Source: Palsa-504 sp963769715 (GTDB taxonomy: Bacteria; Actinomycetota; Actinomycetes; Streptosporangiales; Streptosporangiaceae). From it: a DNA stretch of 64,000 bases. The translations under genes and the position numbers were made by a program. Shown here one piece after another: positions 26,128 to 34,868 of this stretch. A model generated the notes under the pieces. The model saw nothing but the letters and a program-made list of their open reading frames with translations. It did not search any database and was not told where the DNA came from. Location: positions 124,001 through 188,000 of the forward strand of contig CAVYNE010000025.1 of assembly GCA_963769715.1 (NCBI GenBank). The letters are read 5' to 3'. Numbering within the stretch: the first letter of the stretch is position 1; every line of letters starts with the position of its first letter.

Positions 26128-27077
26128 TCCGTGCCCCCGATCCGCAGCCGCGGGTTGAGGAAGGTGAGCAGCAGGTCCGCGGCCAGCGTGGCCAGCACGT
26201 AGACCACGCCGATGACCAGGATCCCGGCTTCCATCATCGGGAAGTCATGGGCAATCGCGGCCTTGTAGATCAGGTTCCCGAGGCCCTGGTAGTTGAAGAG
26301 CGTCTCCACCACCACCAGCCCGCCGATCAGGTACCCGGTCTGGGTCGCGATCACGGTGATGGTCGGCAGCAGCGAGTTCCGCAGCACGTGCCGGCGGATC
26401 ACGGTGGCTCGCGGCAGCCCCTTCAGCACCGCGGTCCGCACGTAGTCGGAGTTCAGCGCCTCGATGGTCCCCGCCCTGGCCATACGGGCAATGTATCCGA
26501 AGAGTACAAAAACGAGCGGAATAGCCGGCAAAAGGAGATGCCTGAACTGGTTCAGGGCCGAGGCGCCCGCCCCGGCCGAGGCGGTGACCGGCAGCCACTT
26601 CAGCTCGACGCCGAATATCACGATGAGCACGATGCCAGAAACGAACTCGGGCACGCTGGAGAGAGTAAGCCCGGTCACCGAGATGGTCCGGTCCGTGCCG
26701 CGGCCCGCGTAGAGCGCCGCGATCACGCCGCCGATGATGCCGAGCGGCACCACGATCACGAAGGCGAGCGCGGCCAGCTTGACCGAGTTGATCAGCGCGG
26801 CCCGGATGAAAGGCTCGACCGCGGTCTGGTACGTGTAAGACGTGCCCAAGTTGCCGTGCAGCAGCCCGCCGATCCAGCTCAGGTACTGGGTGAGCAGCGG
26901 CCGGTTCACCCCGAGATGCTGATCGAGCGCCTGCACGGAGCTATTCGCCGCGAACGGCCCGAGGATGAAGCGGCCGGGATCACCCGGGAGGATCTGGCCG
27001 CCGAAGAATACGAGCAGGGTGAGCAGCCATAGCGTGAGGACCATCAGCCCTAGGCGTCTCAACAGGAACGTTGCCAT
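26124..27077 (-). CDS. ABC transporter permease, DppB/OppB type
   Basis: 317 residues beginning MATFLLRRLGLMVLTLWLLTLLVFFGGQILPGDPGRFILG, the DppB N-terminus with the conserved PGDP. Further motifs: YLSWIGGLLHGNLGTSYTYQTAV and the EAA loop YVRTAVLKGLPRATVIRRHVLRNSLLPTITVIATQ. It is first gene of the importer operon, with its promoter in the 27078-27220 gap. Confidence 0.92.
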   Translation of the reverse strand: MATFLLRRLGLMVLTLWLLTLLVFFGGQILPGDPGRFILGPFAANSSVQALDQHLGVNRPLLTQYLSWIGGLLHGNLGTSYTYQTAVEPFIRAALINSVKLAALAFVIVVPLGIIGGVIAALYAGRGTDRTISVTGLTLSSVPEFVSGIVLIVIFGVELKWLPVTASAGAGASALNQFRHLLLPAIPLVFVLFGYIARMARAGTIEALNSDYVRTAVLKGLPRATVIRRHVLRNSLLPTITVIATQTGYLIGGLVVVETLFNYQGLGNLIYKAAIAHDFPMMEAGILVIGVVYVLATLAADLLLTFLNPRLRIGGTE

Positions 27078-27221
27078 CGCTGGCCTCCTCGATGCCGGGC
27101 CGCCTCGTGCGGAACGTTCCAGAGCGGCACAGCCTAGCTCAGTTATAGATGGGGGAGCAATTAATGACGATCATGCTCAATGGAAGTGACCTGACTGTTA
27201 CCCCGCCCACCTCCCCATCCC

Positions 27222-27806
27222 CCTTCGCTGGTCGCGGCCGCCCGGCATGGTGAGGCCGTCGCGCTGGTGCCCGCGGCCATCGCCGCCATGCGCCAGGCGC
27301 GCACGGTGGTCCAGGAGGGTTCTCAGCCACGGCGATCCGGTATACGGCCTGACCACCGGGGTCGGCGAGCGCAAGGCCTTCCTGCTCGAGGAGCTGGCCA
27401 GCTCGGTGAAGGGGGAGGGCATCGAGGACCGGGCCGCGATGGCGCCGCTGTCGGCGCGGCGGCTGGCCGACATGGTCCAGCTGTGCGCCCGGGTGGCGGC
27501 GATCGAGCTCGTCGTCGCGGCTCAGGCCATCGACCTGCGCGCGCCGGGTCAACCCCTCGAACCCCTCGAACCCCTCGAACCCCGCCAACTCGGCCTGGGT
27601 ACCGGCCGCGCCTTCCGGATGATCAGGGAGCTCGTCCCGTTCACCCAGGCCGACGGGACGCTGCCCGCCGACCTCGAGCCCGTCGTCGAGCTGGTCACCC
27701 GGGGTGACCTGAACCCAAGAGAGCCCCGGCTGCCTGAAGCGAAGATCGGCGGATACCATGCCCCCATGCAGGACCAGAGCCGTGTGCTGTTCGTCACCCC
27801 GGCGTG
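27222..27806 (+). pseudogene. Histidine/aromatic amino acid ammonia-lyase remnant
   Basis: The 5' part reads VAAARHGEAVALVPAAIAAMRQARTVVQE in one frame; a 1-bp gain near 27316 shifts to VLSHGDPVYGLTTGVGERKAFLLEELA in the next. Then a deletion of roughly 250-300 codons joins directly to AAMAPLSARRLADMVQLCARVAAIELVVAAQAIDLRAPG, the family C-terminus, ending with a 9-bp repeat expansion (PLEPLEPLEP) and DLEPVVELVTRGDL. The MIO-forming ASG triad and most of the catalytic core are gone. Its position beside hutI suggests a former histidase-type gene. Confidence 0.8.
27553..27583 (+). repeat. 9-bp tandem repeat, three copies
   Basis: CCCCTCGAA repeated three times from 27553, followed by CCCC. In the ammonia-lyase remnant frame it encodes a PLE tripeptide repeat. 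Slippage changes length without changing frame. Confidence 0.85.
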
Positions 27807-28784
27807 AAGATCACAGCGATCCGGCTGATGCGGATGCGGCTGCCCCTGGACCCGCCGTTCTACGCGGCCTGGGATCCGGTGCCGCGCCGCCACTTCGACG
27901 CGACCCTGGTCCGGGTGGAGACCGACGAGGGCGTCACCGGGCACGGCTCGGGCGACACGATGGACGGCTTCGAGCCGTTCGAGTCCCTGTTCACCGGCCG
28001 CGACCCGCTGAGCATCGCCGGCCACGTCAAGACAATCGAGACGATCGGCTTTCACGCCGGCCGGTACTGGCCGCTCGAGGCCGCGCTGTGGGACATCGCC
28101 GGCCAGGTGACCGGGCAGCCGGTCAGCGTCCTGTTCGGCGGGGCCAGCCGGCGGCTGCCCGCCTACGCCTCGTTCGGCGAGGCCAGGAGCCCGCAGGCCC
28201 GGGCGCAGGCCGCGGTGGCAGCCAAGGCCGCCGGTTTCCGGGCCATGAAAATACGGATATCCCGAACGGACTGGGTGTCAAGCCTCGAAGCCGTGCGTGC
28301 CACCCGGGTGGCCGTCGGCGAGGACATCGCCATCATGGCCGACCTGAACCAGTGGTGGCGGATGGCCGGCGCCCTCTCGCCCGCACTCGATGAGACCCAG
28401 GTCCGCCGGATCGCGGCCGAACTGCTCGACGCGCTCGCGGCCGGCGCCCTCGACGTGCTGCAGCCCGACGTGGTGCTGTCGGTCGGCCTATTGCGCACCA
28501 GGACCATCGCCGAGCTGGCCCTGCTGCGGCACCGCTGGTTTACCCCGCACACCTGGACCAACGGCCTCGGCCTGCTGGCCAACCTGCACGTGGTGGCCGG
28601 CGTGGGCGGCGGCCCCTACGTCGAGTTCCCCTATGACCCGCCCGGCTGGACCCCCGAACGCCGCGACTTCTTCCTGGCCGAGCCGGTCCGGATCGAAGCC
28701 GACGGCTGCCTGGCCGTCCCCGACGCCCCCGGCCTCGGCGCCAGCATCGACCACGCCGCCGTAGCCCGCTACGCGCTGTCCTAA
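27804..28784 (+). CDS. Enolase-superfamily (MLE/MR-like) protein lacking metal ligands
   Basis: 326 residues from a GTG overlapping the ammonia-lyase stop. The N-terminal capping domain (MKITAIRLMRMRLPL...LVRVETDEGVTGHG) and barrel start are normal: YWPLEAALWDIAGQ, the KIR acid-base strand and the first metal ligand in MADLNQWWRM. After DETQVRRIAAEL the sequence jumps to DALAAGALDVLQPDVVLSVG. About 45 residues carrying the second (EEP) and third (GGE) ligands are missing, in frame. The terminal HTWTNGLG histidine strand remains. As read it should not bind Mg and is probably a recently inactivated dehydratase/racemase. Confidence 0.75.
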   Translation: MKITAIRLMRMRLPLDPPFYAAWDPVPRRHFDATLVRVETDEGVTGHGSGDTMDGFEPFESLFTGRDPLSIAGHVKTIETIGFHAGRYWPLEAALWDIAGQVTGQPVSVLFGGASRRLPAYASFGEARSPQARAQAAVAAKAAGFRAMKIRISRTDWVSSLEAVRATRVAVGEDIAIMADLNQWWRMAGALSPALDETQVRRIAAELLDALAAGALDVLQPDVVLSVGLLRTRTIAELALLRHRWFTPHTWTNGLGLLANLHVVAGVGGGPYVEFPYDPPGWTPERRDFFLAEPVRIEADGCLAVPDAPGLGASIDHAAVARYALS

Positions 28785-28808
28785 CCCGCCCAGCCCCAGG
28801 AGCCGCAT

Positions 28809-30134
28809 ATGTCCGTAATTGATGGGTTTGTGATCGCGCCGAAGCCGGCTGCGCACTTCGGCGTCGGCGCCATCGGGCAACTGCCCGGGGTGGTCCGCGC
28901 CACCGGCGCCGTCCAGGTGGTCGTGGTGACCGACGCCGCGCTCGCGGCCACGCCGGTGATCGCGACGGTCATGGCGGTGCTGGCCGACGCCGGCCTGCCG
29001 GCCCGCGTCTTCTCCGGCGTGCACCCCAACCCGACCACCGACGACATCGCCGCCGGCGCCGATGTTGTTGCCCAGGCGGCCGCCGAAGCCACCGCGTCCG
29101 CGTCGGCCGCCGCAGAAGCCGCTGCGGTCACCGCCACCCTGAGGGCCTCCACGCCATCAGCCCGGCCGGCCTCCATGCCCGTGACACCCTCCGCCTGGCT
29201 GGCCTCATCCGCACCCGCTGCGGCTCGGGTCGCGCTGGTCGCGGTAGGCGGGGGGTCGCCGATTGACGCGGCCAAGGGGATCGCGATCGCCGCGGTCAAC
29301 CCGCAGCGCGGCCGGGACCTGGACTACCGTAACGACTTCGCCGTGGCCGCCCTGCCGATCGTGGCGGTGCCGACCACGGCGGGGACGGGCGCCGAGGCCA
29401 ACTCCTTGGGCGAGGTGACCGATCCGGTGGCTCACCGCAAGTTCTACCTGGGCCACGCCAGTTCGCTGCCCGCCGCCGCGATCCTCGACCCGGCGCTGAC
29501 CGTGGGCCTGCCGCCGGACGTGACCGCCGCGACCGGCCTGGCCGCCCTGACCCACGCGCTGGAGTCCTACCTGTCGGTGCGCCCCAACCCGTGGTCGGAC
29601 GGGATCGCCCTGCAGGTGGTCCGGATGATCGCGGCCAACCTGCCGCAGGCCTGCGCGGACGGCACCGACCTGGCCGCCCGGTCGCAGCTGCTGCTGGCCG
29701 CGCACATGGCGGGCGTCGCGATGGCCAACACGGGCCTCGGCCTGTGCCAGGCCATCGGCCACTCGCTCAGCGGCCGGTGGAACGTCGCGCACGGCGTGGC
29801 GCTGGCCATGCTGCTGCCCGGCGTGCTCCGCTTCAACCTGCCGGTGCGCACCGAACGGATGGCCGACATCGCCCTGCTTATTCCCGGCGCCCTCGGCGCC
29901 GGGAATAAGCAGGGCGACACTCACGCGGACGCCGGACGCAACGCCGAGGCCGCCATCGAGGCCATCGGCGCGCTGCGCAAGCAGGTGGGGCTGACCGCTG
30001 CGATCGCCGATTTCGGCATCACCGAGGCCGACTTCGTCCAGATCGCCGCCGACGCCCTGGACGACGAGGTGCTGGCCAGCACCCCGCGCCCGCCGACCGG
30101 GGACGACATCGGCGCCATCCTGCTGGCCAGCTGA
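28809..30134 (+). CDS. Iron-containing alcohol dehydrogenase (group III, maleylacetate reductase-like)
   Basis: 441 residues. The NAD loop VALVAVGGGSPIDAAKGIAIA, VPTTAGTGAEANS and the metal-binding TGLAALTHALESYLS...ANTGLGLCQAIGHSLSGRWNVAHG(VALAMLLP) histidines are present, so it may be active. Two insertions set it apart from relatives: an about 45-residue Ala/Ser/Pro-rich stretch (about residues 90-135) before the NAD loop, and a 15-18-residue stretch LLIPGALGAGNKQGDTHADA coded by a perfect hairpin at 29869-29917. ATG 28809 has an AGGAG site. Confidence 0.82.
   Translation: MSVIDGFVIAPKPAAHFGVGAIGQLPGVVRATGAVQVVVVTDAALAATPVIATVMAVLADAGLPARVFSGVHPNPTTDDIAAGADVVAQAAAEATASASAAAEAAAVTATLRASTPSARPASMPVTPSAWLASSAPAAARVALVAVGGGSPIDAAKGIAIAAVNPQRGRDLDYRNDFAVAALPIVAVPTTAGTGAEANSLGEVTDPVAHRKFYLGHASSLPAAAILDPALTVGLPPDVTAATGLAALTHALESYLSVRPNPWSDGIALQVVRMIAANLPQACADGTDLAARSQLLLAAHMAGVAMANTGLGLCQAIGHSLSGRWNVAHGVALAMLLPGVLRFNLPVRTERMADIALLIPGALGAGNKQGDTHADAGRNAEAAIEAIGALRKQVGLTAAIADFGITEADFVQIAADALDDEVLASTPRPPTGDDIGAILLAS
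29869..29917. repeat. Perfect 23-bp-stem hairpin inside a coding sequence
   Basis: Arms 29869-29891 and 29895-29917 are exact reverse complements (TCGCCCTGCTTATTCCCGG and so on) around a 3-nt loop CTC. The structure sits in frame in the iron alcohol dehydrogenase, where it codes for an insertion absent from the family pattern. A 49-bp near-complete palindrome of this kind is unlikely by chance. Confidence 0.9.
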
Positions 30135-30141
30135 GCTCCCC

Positions 30142-31329
30142 ATGCCCGCGCAGCCAAGCACGCTGATCACCGGCATCAGCGAGTTGGTCACCAACGAACC
30201 GGACCCGCCGGGCCGGTTTGCCGCCCGCAAAGACGCGGCGCTGGTCATCGCCGGCGGCACGGTGGCCTGGACCGGGCCCGCGTCCCGGGCGCCGGCCGCG
30301 GACACCGTGGTGGACGCGGGCGGCCGGGCCGTGCTGCCCGGGTTCGCCGACTCGCACGCTCACCTGGTCTTCGCCGGGGAGCGCAGCGCGGAGTTCGCCG
30401 CCCGGATGGCGGGCCGGCCCTACCGGGCGGGCGGCATCCTGGTCACGGTCGAGGCGACCCGGGCCGCCCCCGACGCCGTGCTGCGCGCCAACCTGCGGCG
30501 GCTGGCGGCCGAGATGCTCCGGCAGGGCACGACCACGTTCGAGTGCAAGTCCGGGTACGGGCTCACCGTGCCGGACGAGGCGCGCGGGCTGGCGCTCGCC
30601 GCCGAGGTCACGCCCGAGGTCACCTACCTCGGCGCGCACGTCGTGCCGCCCGAGTTCGCCGCCGACCCGGCCGGCTACGTCGACCTGGTGCGCGGCCCGA
30701 TGCTGGACGCCTGCGCGCCGTCGGCCCGCTGGGTCGACGTGTTCTGCGAGGACGGGGCGTTCGGCGCGGACGAGGCCGCCGCGGTGCTCGCGGCGGGCCG
30801 GGCCGCGGGCCTGCTCGCCCGGGTGCACGCCAACCAGCTCGGACCGGGCCCCGGCGTCCAGGTAGCGGCCGCGGCGGGCGCCGCGTCGGCCGACCACTGC
30901 ACGTTCCTGACCGACGCCGACGTGCACGCGCTGACCTCGACTCCGGTGGTCGCGACCTTGCTGCCCGGCGCGGAGTTCGGTACCAGGCAGCCGTTCCCCG
31001 ACGCGCGCCGGCTGCTCGACGCGGGCGCCACGGTGGCCCTGGCCACCGACTGCAACCCGGGTTCCTCGTTCACGACCAGCATGCCGTTCTGCATCGCGCT
31101 CGCGGTCCGCGAGATGGGGATGACCACCGAAGAGGCGGTCTGGGCCGCCACCGCGGGCGGCGCCCGGGCGCTGCGCCGCACCGACATCGGCCACCTCGGC
31201 GCCGGGGCCAAGGCCGACCTGATCCTGCTGGACGCACCGTCCCACGCCTACCTGGCCTACCGCCCGGGCGTCCCGCAGGTCGCGGCCGTCTGGCAGGCGG
31301 GCCGCCTGGTCGCGGGCCGCCTCACTTAG
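30142..31329 (+). CDS. hutI: Imidazolonepropionase
   Basis: 395 residues. It hydrolyses 4-imidazolone-5-propionate to N-formimino-glutamate in histidine catabolism. Metal ligands: H72 and H74 in DSHAHLVFAGE, the histidine of VHANQL (about 229), DHCTF (about 252) and the aspartate in LATDCNPGSSFT (about 303). The signature TTFECKSGYGL, with the substrate-binding lysine/tyrosine region, is present. It starts 7 bp after the alcohol dehydrogenase and overlaps the convergent methyltransferase by 8 bp. No hutU or intact hutH is seen in the window. Confidence 0.92.
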   Translation: MPAQPSTLITGISELVTNEPDPPGRFAARKDAALVIAGGTVAWTGPASRAPAADTVVDAGGRAVLPGFADSHAHLVFAGERSAEFAARMAGRPYRAGGILVTVEATRAAPDAVLRANLRRLAAEMLRQGTTTFECKSGYGLTVPDEARGLALAAEVTPEVTYLGAHVVPPEFAADPAGYVDLVRGPMLDACAPSARWVDVFCEDGAFGADEAAAVLAAGRAAGLLARVHANQLGPGPGVQVAAAAGAASADHCTFLTDADVHALTSTPVVATLLPGAEFGTRQPFPDARRLLDAGATVALATDCNPGSSFTTSMPFCIALAVREMGMTTEEAVWAATAGGARALRRTDIGHLGAGAKADLILLDAPSHAYLAYRPGVPQVAAVWQAGRLVAGRLT

Positions 31330-32098
31330 CCGCGACGCCGCCCCAGAGCACGGCCGGGCTGGCCGCCTCGAGTTCGCTGTCCGGCCGCCACTGCGGGACC
31401 CTGACCACGCCGGGCTCGACCAGGTCGAGCCCGGCGAACAGGCGGGCCACCGCCGCCCGGTCGCGTAGCGTCACCTTCTCGGTCAGGGACTCGTTCATCC
31501 GCCGGACCATCTCACCGTGCGGCTCGGCGTCGATATCACTGGCCGGATGCGAGATCGTGGCGAAGCTGCCCGGCCCGCATGCGTCCATGAGCCGGCGCAC
31601 GATCGCGCCGGCTTCGTCGTCCGGGGCGAACTGCAAGACCGCGAGGAGCATGACCGCCACCGGCTTGGTGAAATCCAGGGTGTCGGCCGCGCTGGCCAGG
31701 ATCTTGTCCGCGTCCCGCAGGTCGGCGTCGATGTAGGCACACGCGCCTTCCGGCTTGCTGGTCAGCAGCGCCCTGGCGTGCGAGAGCACGATGGGGTCGT
31801 TGTCGACGTAGACGATGCGGGACTCGGACGCCACGCCCTGGGCGACCTCGTGCGTGTTGTCGTTGGTCGGGATCCCGGTGCCGATGTCGAGGAACTGCCT
31901 GATCCCCGCCTCGGCGGCCAGGAAACGAACCGTCCGGGCGAGGAAGGCGCGGTTGGCGCGGACCGAGAACACCAGGTTCGGGTACGCCTCCAGGGTCCGC
32001 TCGCCGAGTTCCCGGTCGGCGGCGAAGTTGTCCTTCCCGCCGAGCCAGTAGTCGTAGACCCGGGCGATGTGCGGGACGCTGGTATCAAAGGTGGGCAT
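31322..32098 (-). CDS. SAM-dependent methyltransferase, Methyltransf_19 (DUF574) family
   Basis: 258 residues. The family start PTFDTSVPHIARVYDYWLGGKDNFAADRELGERTLEAYPNLV is textbook, followed by FLDIGTGIPTNDNTHEVAQ (SAM loop), VYVDNDPIVLSHARALL and PVAVMLLAVLQFAPDD. The family is strongly expanded in Streptomyces and Streptosporangiales. Substrates are mostly unknown. It overlaps the flavin reductase upstream by 14 bp, so they are likely cotranscribed. Confidence 0.92.
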   Translation of the reverse strand: MPTFDTSVPHIARVYDYWLGGKDNFAADRELGERTLEAYPNLVFSVRANRAFLARTVRFLAAEAGIRQFLDIGTGIPTNDNTHEVAQGVASESRIVYVDNDPIVLSHARALLTSKPEGACAYIDADLRDADKILASAADTLDFTKPVAVMLLAVLQFAPDDEAGAIVRRLMDACGPGSFATISHPASDIDAEPHGEMVRRMNESLTEKVTLRDRAAVARLFAGLDLVEPGVVRVPQWRPDSELEAASPAVLWGGVAAK

Positions 32099-32645
32099 GA
32101 GGCTCCTCGTCGGACGACGTCATAGAGCCTAGCGGCAGGTAGTGACGGCGGAAACGGATCAGGGGCGCACCGGAATCGGTCACGTAGGGGACACCCGTCA
32201 CCCGGGCGATGAGCAGCAGGTGATCCCCGGCCGGGATCCGCTGCTCCGCCGAGCACTCCAGCGCGGCCAGGCCGCCGTCAGGGATCAGCGCCCCGGAGTC
32301 CGGGCCGCGCCGGTGCGGCACGTCGTCGAGCATCAGCCGCGCGCCGGGCCGGCCCTCAGCGGCGAACCGCCCGGCCAGCATGCGCTGCCCGGCCGAAAGC
32401 AGCGTGACCGCGCAGCGCGTGACCGGCTCCTCCTCCCGGCCGAACAGCTCCGCCGGATACGACCCGGACATCAGCGACACCAGCACCAGCGGCGGATCCG
32501 CCGACACCGGGCAGAACGCGCTGACCGTCGCCCCAACATCGTCCCGCCCGTCCGCCACGGTCACCAGCGTGACCCCCGCCGCCCACGCCCCCGCCACGTC
32601 CACTCCGAGGGTGACCACGGCGGAGAGCCCGGTTCGTTCGGTCAA
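32085..32645 (-). CDS. Flavin reductase-like domain protein (DIM6/NTAB)
   Basis: About 186 residues. GVTLVTVADGRDDVGATVSAFCPVSADPPLVLVSL is the FMN-binding split-barrel strand pattern of two-component monooxygenase reductases, and the C-terminal ECSAEQRIPAGDHLLLIARV strand closes the barrel. The TTG at 32645 overlaps the sppA stop (TTGA); a GTG a few codons later is an alternative. Such reductases supply reduced flavin to class-C or LLM monooxygenases, several of which are broken in this window. Confidence 0.75.
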   Translation of the reverse strand: MTERTGLSAVVTLGVDVAGAWAAGVTLVTVADGRDDVGATVSAFCPVSADPPLVLVSLMSGSYPAELFGREEEPVTRCAVTLLSAGQRMLAGRFAAEGRPGARLMLDDVPHRRGPDSGALIPDGGLAALECSAEQRIPAGDHLLLIARVTGVPYVTDSGAPLIRFRRHYLPLGSMTSSDEEPHAHL

Positions 32646-34369
32646 TGGATGATCCAGCGGCCGGGGAGCATCAGCGGTCCGTACGGCGACAGGCCCGCCT
32701 GGGCCGCGAACCGCCAGGCCGGGCCCCACGCGTCGGCGAAGCCGAGATCCAGCCGGGCCGCGGCGGCGGGCCGGGACTCGCTCGACTCCGGCGGCCGCAG
32801 CTGGTCGAGCGGGGTCAGCCGAGGGTAGACGCGCAGCGGTGCGTCGGCGGGCAGCCCCGCCCGGCGGCGGGCGATCTCGGCCGCGACCGCCATCCCGCCG
32901 AGCTCGTCGGCCAGCCCGTTCTGCACGGCGTCGGCGCCGGTCCAGACCCGTCCCCGGGCGACCTCGTCCACCTGCTCCACCGTCATCCGGCGGCCCGAGG
33001 CCACCTTGGAGGTGAAGTCGCGGTAGATGGCGTCGAGCCAGACGTTGATCCGTTCCCACTCGTCCTCGCTGAACGGGTGCGTCGGCGCGAACATGGTCGC
33101 CCCGGTTCCCACGGTCACCGAATCGGTGGTGATGCCGACCCGCCGGAACGCCTCCTCTAGCACGGGCTTGCCCATGATCACGCCGATCAACCCGGTCAGC
33201 GTGCCCGGCTGCGCCACGATGATGTCGGCCGCCATCGAGATGTAGTACCCGCCGGAGGCCGCCACGTCGCTCATCGAGACCACGACCGGCTTGCCTGCCG
33301 CGCGGGTCCTGACCACCTCGCGCCAGATCGTGTCGGACGCCACTGCTGACCCGCCGGGGCTGTTGACCCGCAGCACCACGGCGCGGACCCGCTCGTCCGA
33401 GGTCGCCGAGCGCAGCGCGGCCGACACCGTGTCCGAGCCCATGCCGCTGCCCCCCAACGGGCTGCGGCTGCTGCGCCCCTGCCTGATCGGCCCGGTTGCG
33501 TAGATGACCGCGACGAAGCGGTCGTGCCGGTTGGGCAGCCGCCGGGCCCGCTGCGCCAGCGCGTGCGCGCGCTGGTAACGGGAGACGTACTGCAGGATGG
33601 CGTCGGCGCCCGCCTCCTTGCGCACGTCGGCATACACCTCGTCCCGGTAGCCGAGCGCGTCGACCAGGCCCTCGGTCAGAGCGTCGGCGGCCAGGAACGG
33701 ACCGCGGTCGAGCAGCGCGCGGGCGTCGGCCAGGGTCTTGCCGCGGCGCTCGGCGATGGCCGCGGTGATCTGCTCGGCGATCGAGACGGCCATTCGTTCG
33801 GCCGCCTCGCGGGCCGGGCCGGTGAAGCCGCGTTCGGTCAGGTTGTCGGCGGCCGACTTGTACTCATACCGTTTCGCGCTCTGGAAGGCCACGCCGATCT
33901 TGGCCAGCGCGTCGTGCAGGAACAGCTGCTCGATGGCCACGCCGGTGAGCCCGAGCGCCCCGGAAGGCTGCAAGTAGATCCGGTCGAAGGCGGTGGCCAG
34001 GTAGTAGGGCGCGTTGCCTCCGGTGAACTCGCCGAAGGTCTCGGACCAGGCCACGGTGAGCTTGCCCGACTCGCGGAAGGCGGCGACCGACTCGCGGATC
34101 TCCTGCATCCGGGCCAGCCCGATCCGGCCGCCGCCCACCTTGACCACGAGCGCGCGGACCCGGTCGTCCTGGCGTGCGCGCCGCAGGCCCTCGATGACGT
34201 CGGGCAGCCGCATCTTGCGCCGGGACATGATCGCGGACAGCGGATCCGTAACCGGCCCCTCACCGATCCCGTCGGTCAGGTCGAGTTCCAGGATCAGCGG
34301 GGCCGTCTGGCGCTGGCGTAGCCTGGAGACCTGTTCGGTGATTTGCCGGGCAAATTGCACGTCTGCCAT
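32642..34369 (-). CDS. sppA: Signal peptide peptidase SppA-type serine protease (67K)
   Basis: 575 residues with two peptidase S49 domains. The N-terminal domain supplies the general base K171 in AKRYEYKSAADN, and the C-terminal domain the nucleophile S372 in MSDVAASGGYYISMAAD, the split dyad of SppA. VNSPGGSAVASD and GTLTGLIGVIMGKP are also conserved. No N-terminal membrane segment is seen, so it is probably cytoplasmic or peripheral. The family degrades leftover signal peptides. It leads the operon with the flavin reductase and DUF574 genes. Confidence 0.9.
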   Translation of the reverse strand: MADVQFARQITEQVSRLRQRQTAPLILELDLTDGIGEGPVTDPLSAIMSRRKMRLPDVIEGLRRARQDDRVRALVVKVGGGRIGLARMQEIRESVAAFRESGKLTVAWSETFGEFTGGNAPYYLATAFDRIYLQPSGALGLTGVAIEQLFLHDALAKIGVAFQSAKRYEYKSAADNLTERGFTGPAREAAERMAVSIAEQITAAIAERRGKTLADARALLDRGPFLAADALTEGLVDALGYRDEVYADVRKEAGADAILQYVSRYQRAHALAQRARRLPNRHDRFVAVIYATGPIRQGRSSRSPLGGSGMGSDTVSAALRSATSDERVRAVVLRVNSPGGSAVASDTIWREVVRTRAAGKPVVVSMSDVAASGGYYISMAADIIVAQPGTLTGLIGVIMGKPVLEEAFRRVGITTDSVTVGTGATMFAPTHPFSEDEWERINVWLDAIYRDFTSKVASGRRMTVEQVDEVARGRVWTGADAVQNGLADELGGMAVAAEIARRRAGLPADAPLRVYPRLTPLDQLRPPESSESRPAAAARLDLGFADAWGPAWRFAAQAGLSPYGPLMLPGRWIIH

Positions 34370-34415
34370 GCGGCCAGCTTACGGTGCGGAGGAGATCAGG
34401 ATCGGCGGGCATCCC

Positions 34416-34868
34416 GTGACAATCGTCGTAGATGTCGCCAACGTGATGGGCTCGCGCCCCGACGGCTGGTGGCGGGACCGGGCCGGCGCGGCGGCCCGGA
34501 TGCACGCCGATATTGCCCGGCTGGCCGCGAGCGGCCGCGCCATCGTGCCCGACACCGACGCGCCGGGGTTCGTCCTGGTGCTCGAGGGCGCCGCCAAGGC
34601 CGCTCCCATTCCGTCCGGCCCCAAGCCGACCGCCCCTAATCCAGCGGCAGGGCCGGGCGCGGCGGGTCCGGTGCCGCCCGGGGAGGTGCGCGTGGTGCGG
34701 GCGAGTGGCTCGGGGGACGACGCGATCGTGGCCGTGGTGCGCGAACTGCCCGGGCGGCGGGTGGTCGTGACCGCCGACCGCGAACTGCGCGACAGGAGCG
34801 TGTCGGCAGGCGCGACGATCCTCGGTCCCGGCTGGCTGCTCGGCCAGCTAAAGGACCTGAAGGACTGA
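34416..34868 (+). CDS. NYN/PIN-like small protein (often annotated NTP pyrophosphohydrolase)
   Basis: About 150 residues from the GTG at 34416: VTIVVDVANVMGSRPDGWWRDRAGAAARMHADIARL, then a Pro/Ala-rich linker and RASGSGDDAIVAVV...RVVVTADRELRDRSVSAGATILGPGWLLGQL. The DVANVMG, DD and TADRELR motifs give the acidic pattern of NYN/PIN nucleases, and homologues carry the pyrophosphohydrolase label without evidence. Divergent from sppA. Confidence 0.65.
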   Translation: MTIVVDVANVMGSRPDGWWRDRAGAAARMHADIARLAASGRAIVPDTDAPGFVLVLEGAAKAAPIPSGPKPTAPNPAAGPGAAGPVPPGEVRVVRASGSGDDAIVAVVRELPGRRVVVTADRELRDRSVSAGATILGPGWLLGQLKDLKD

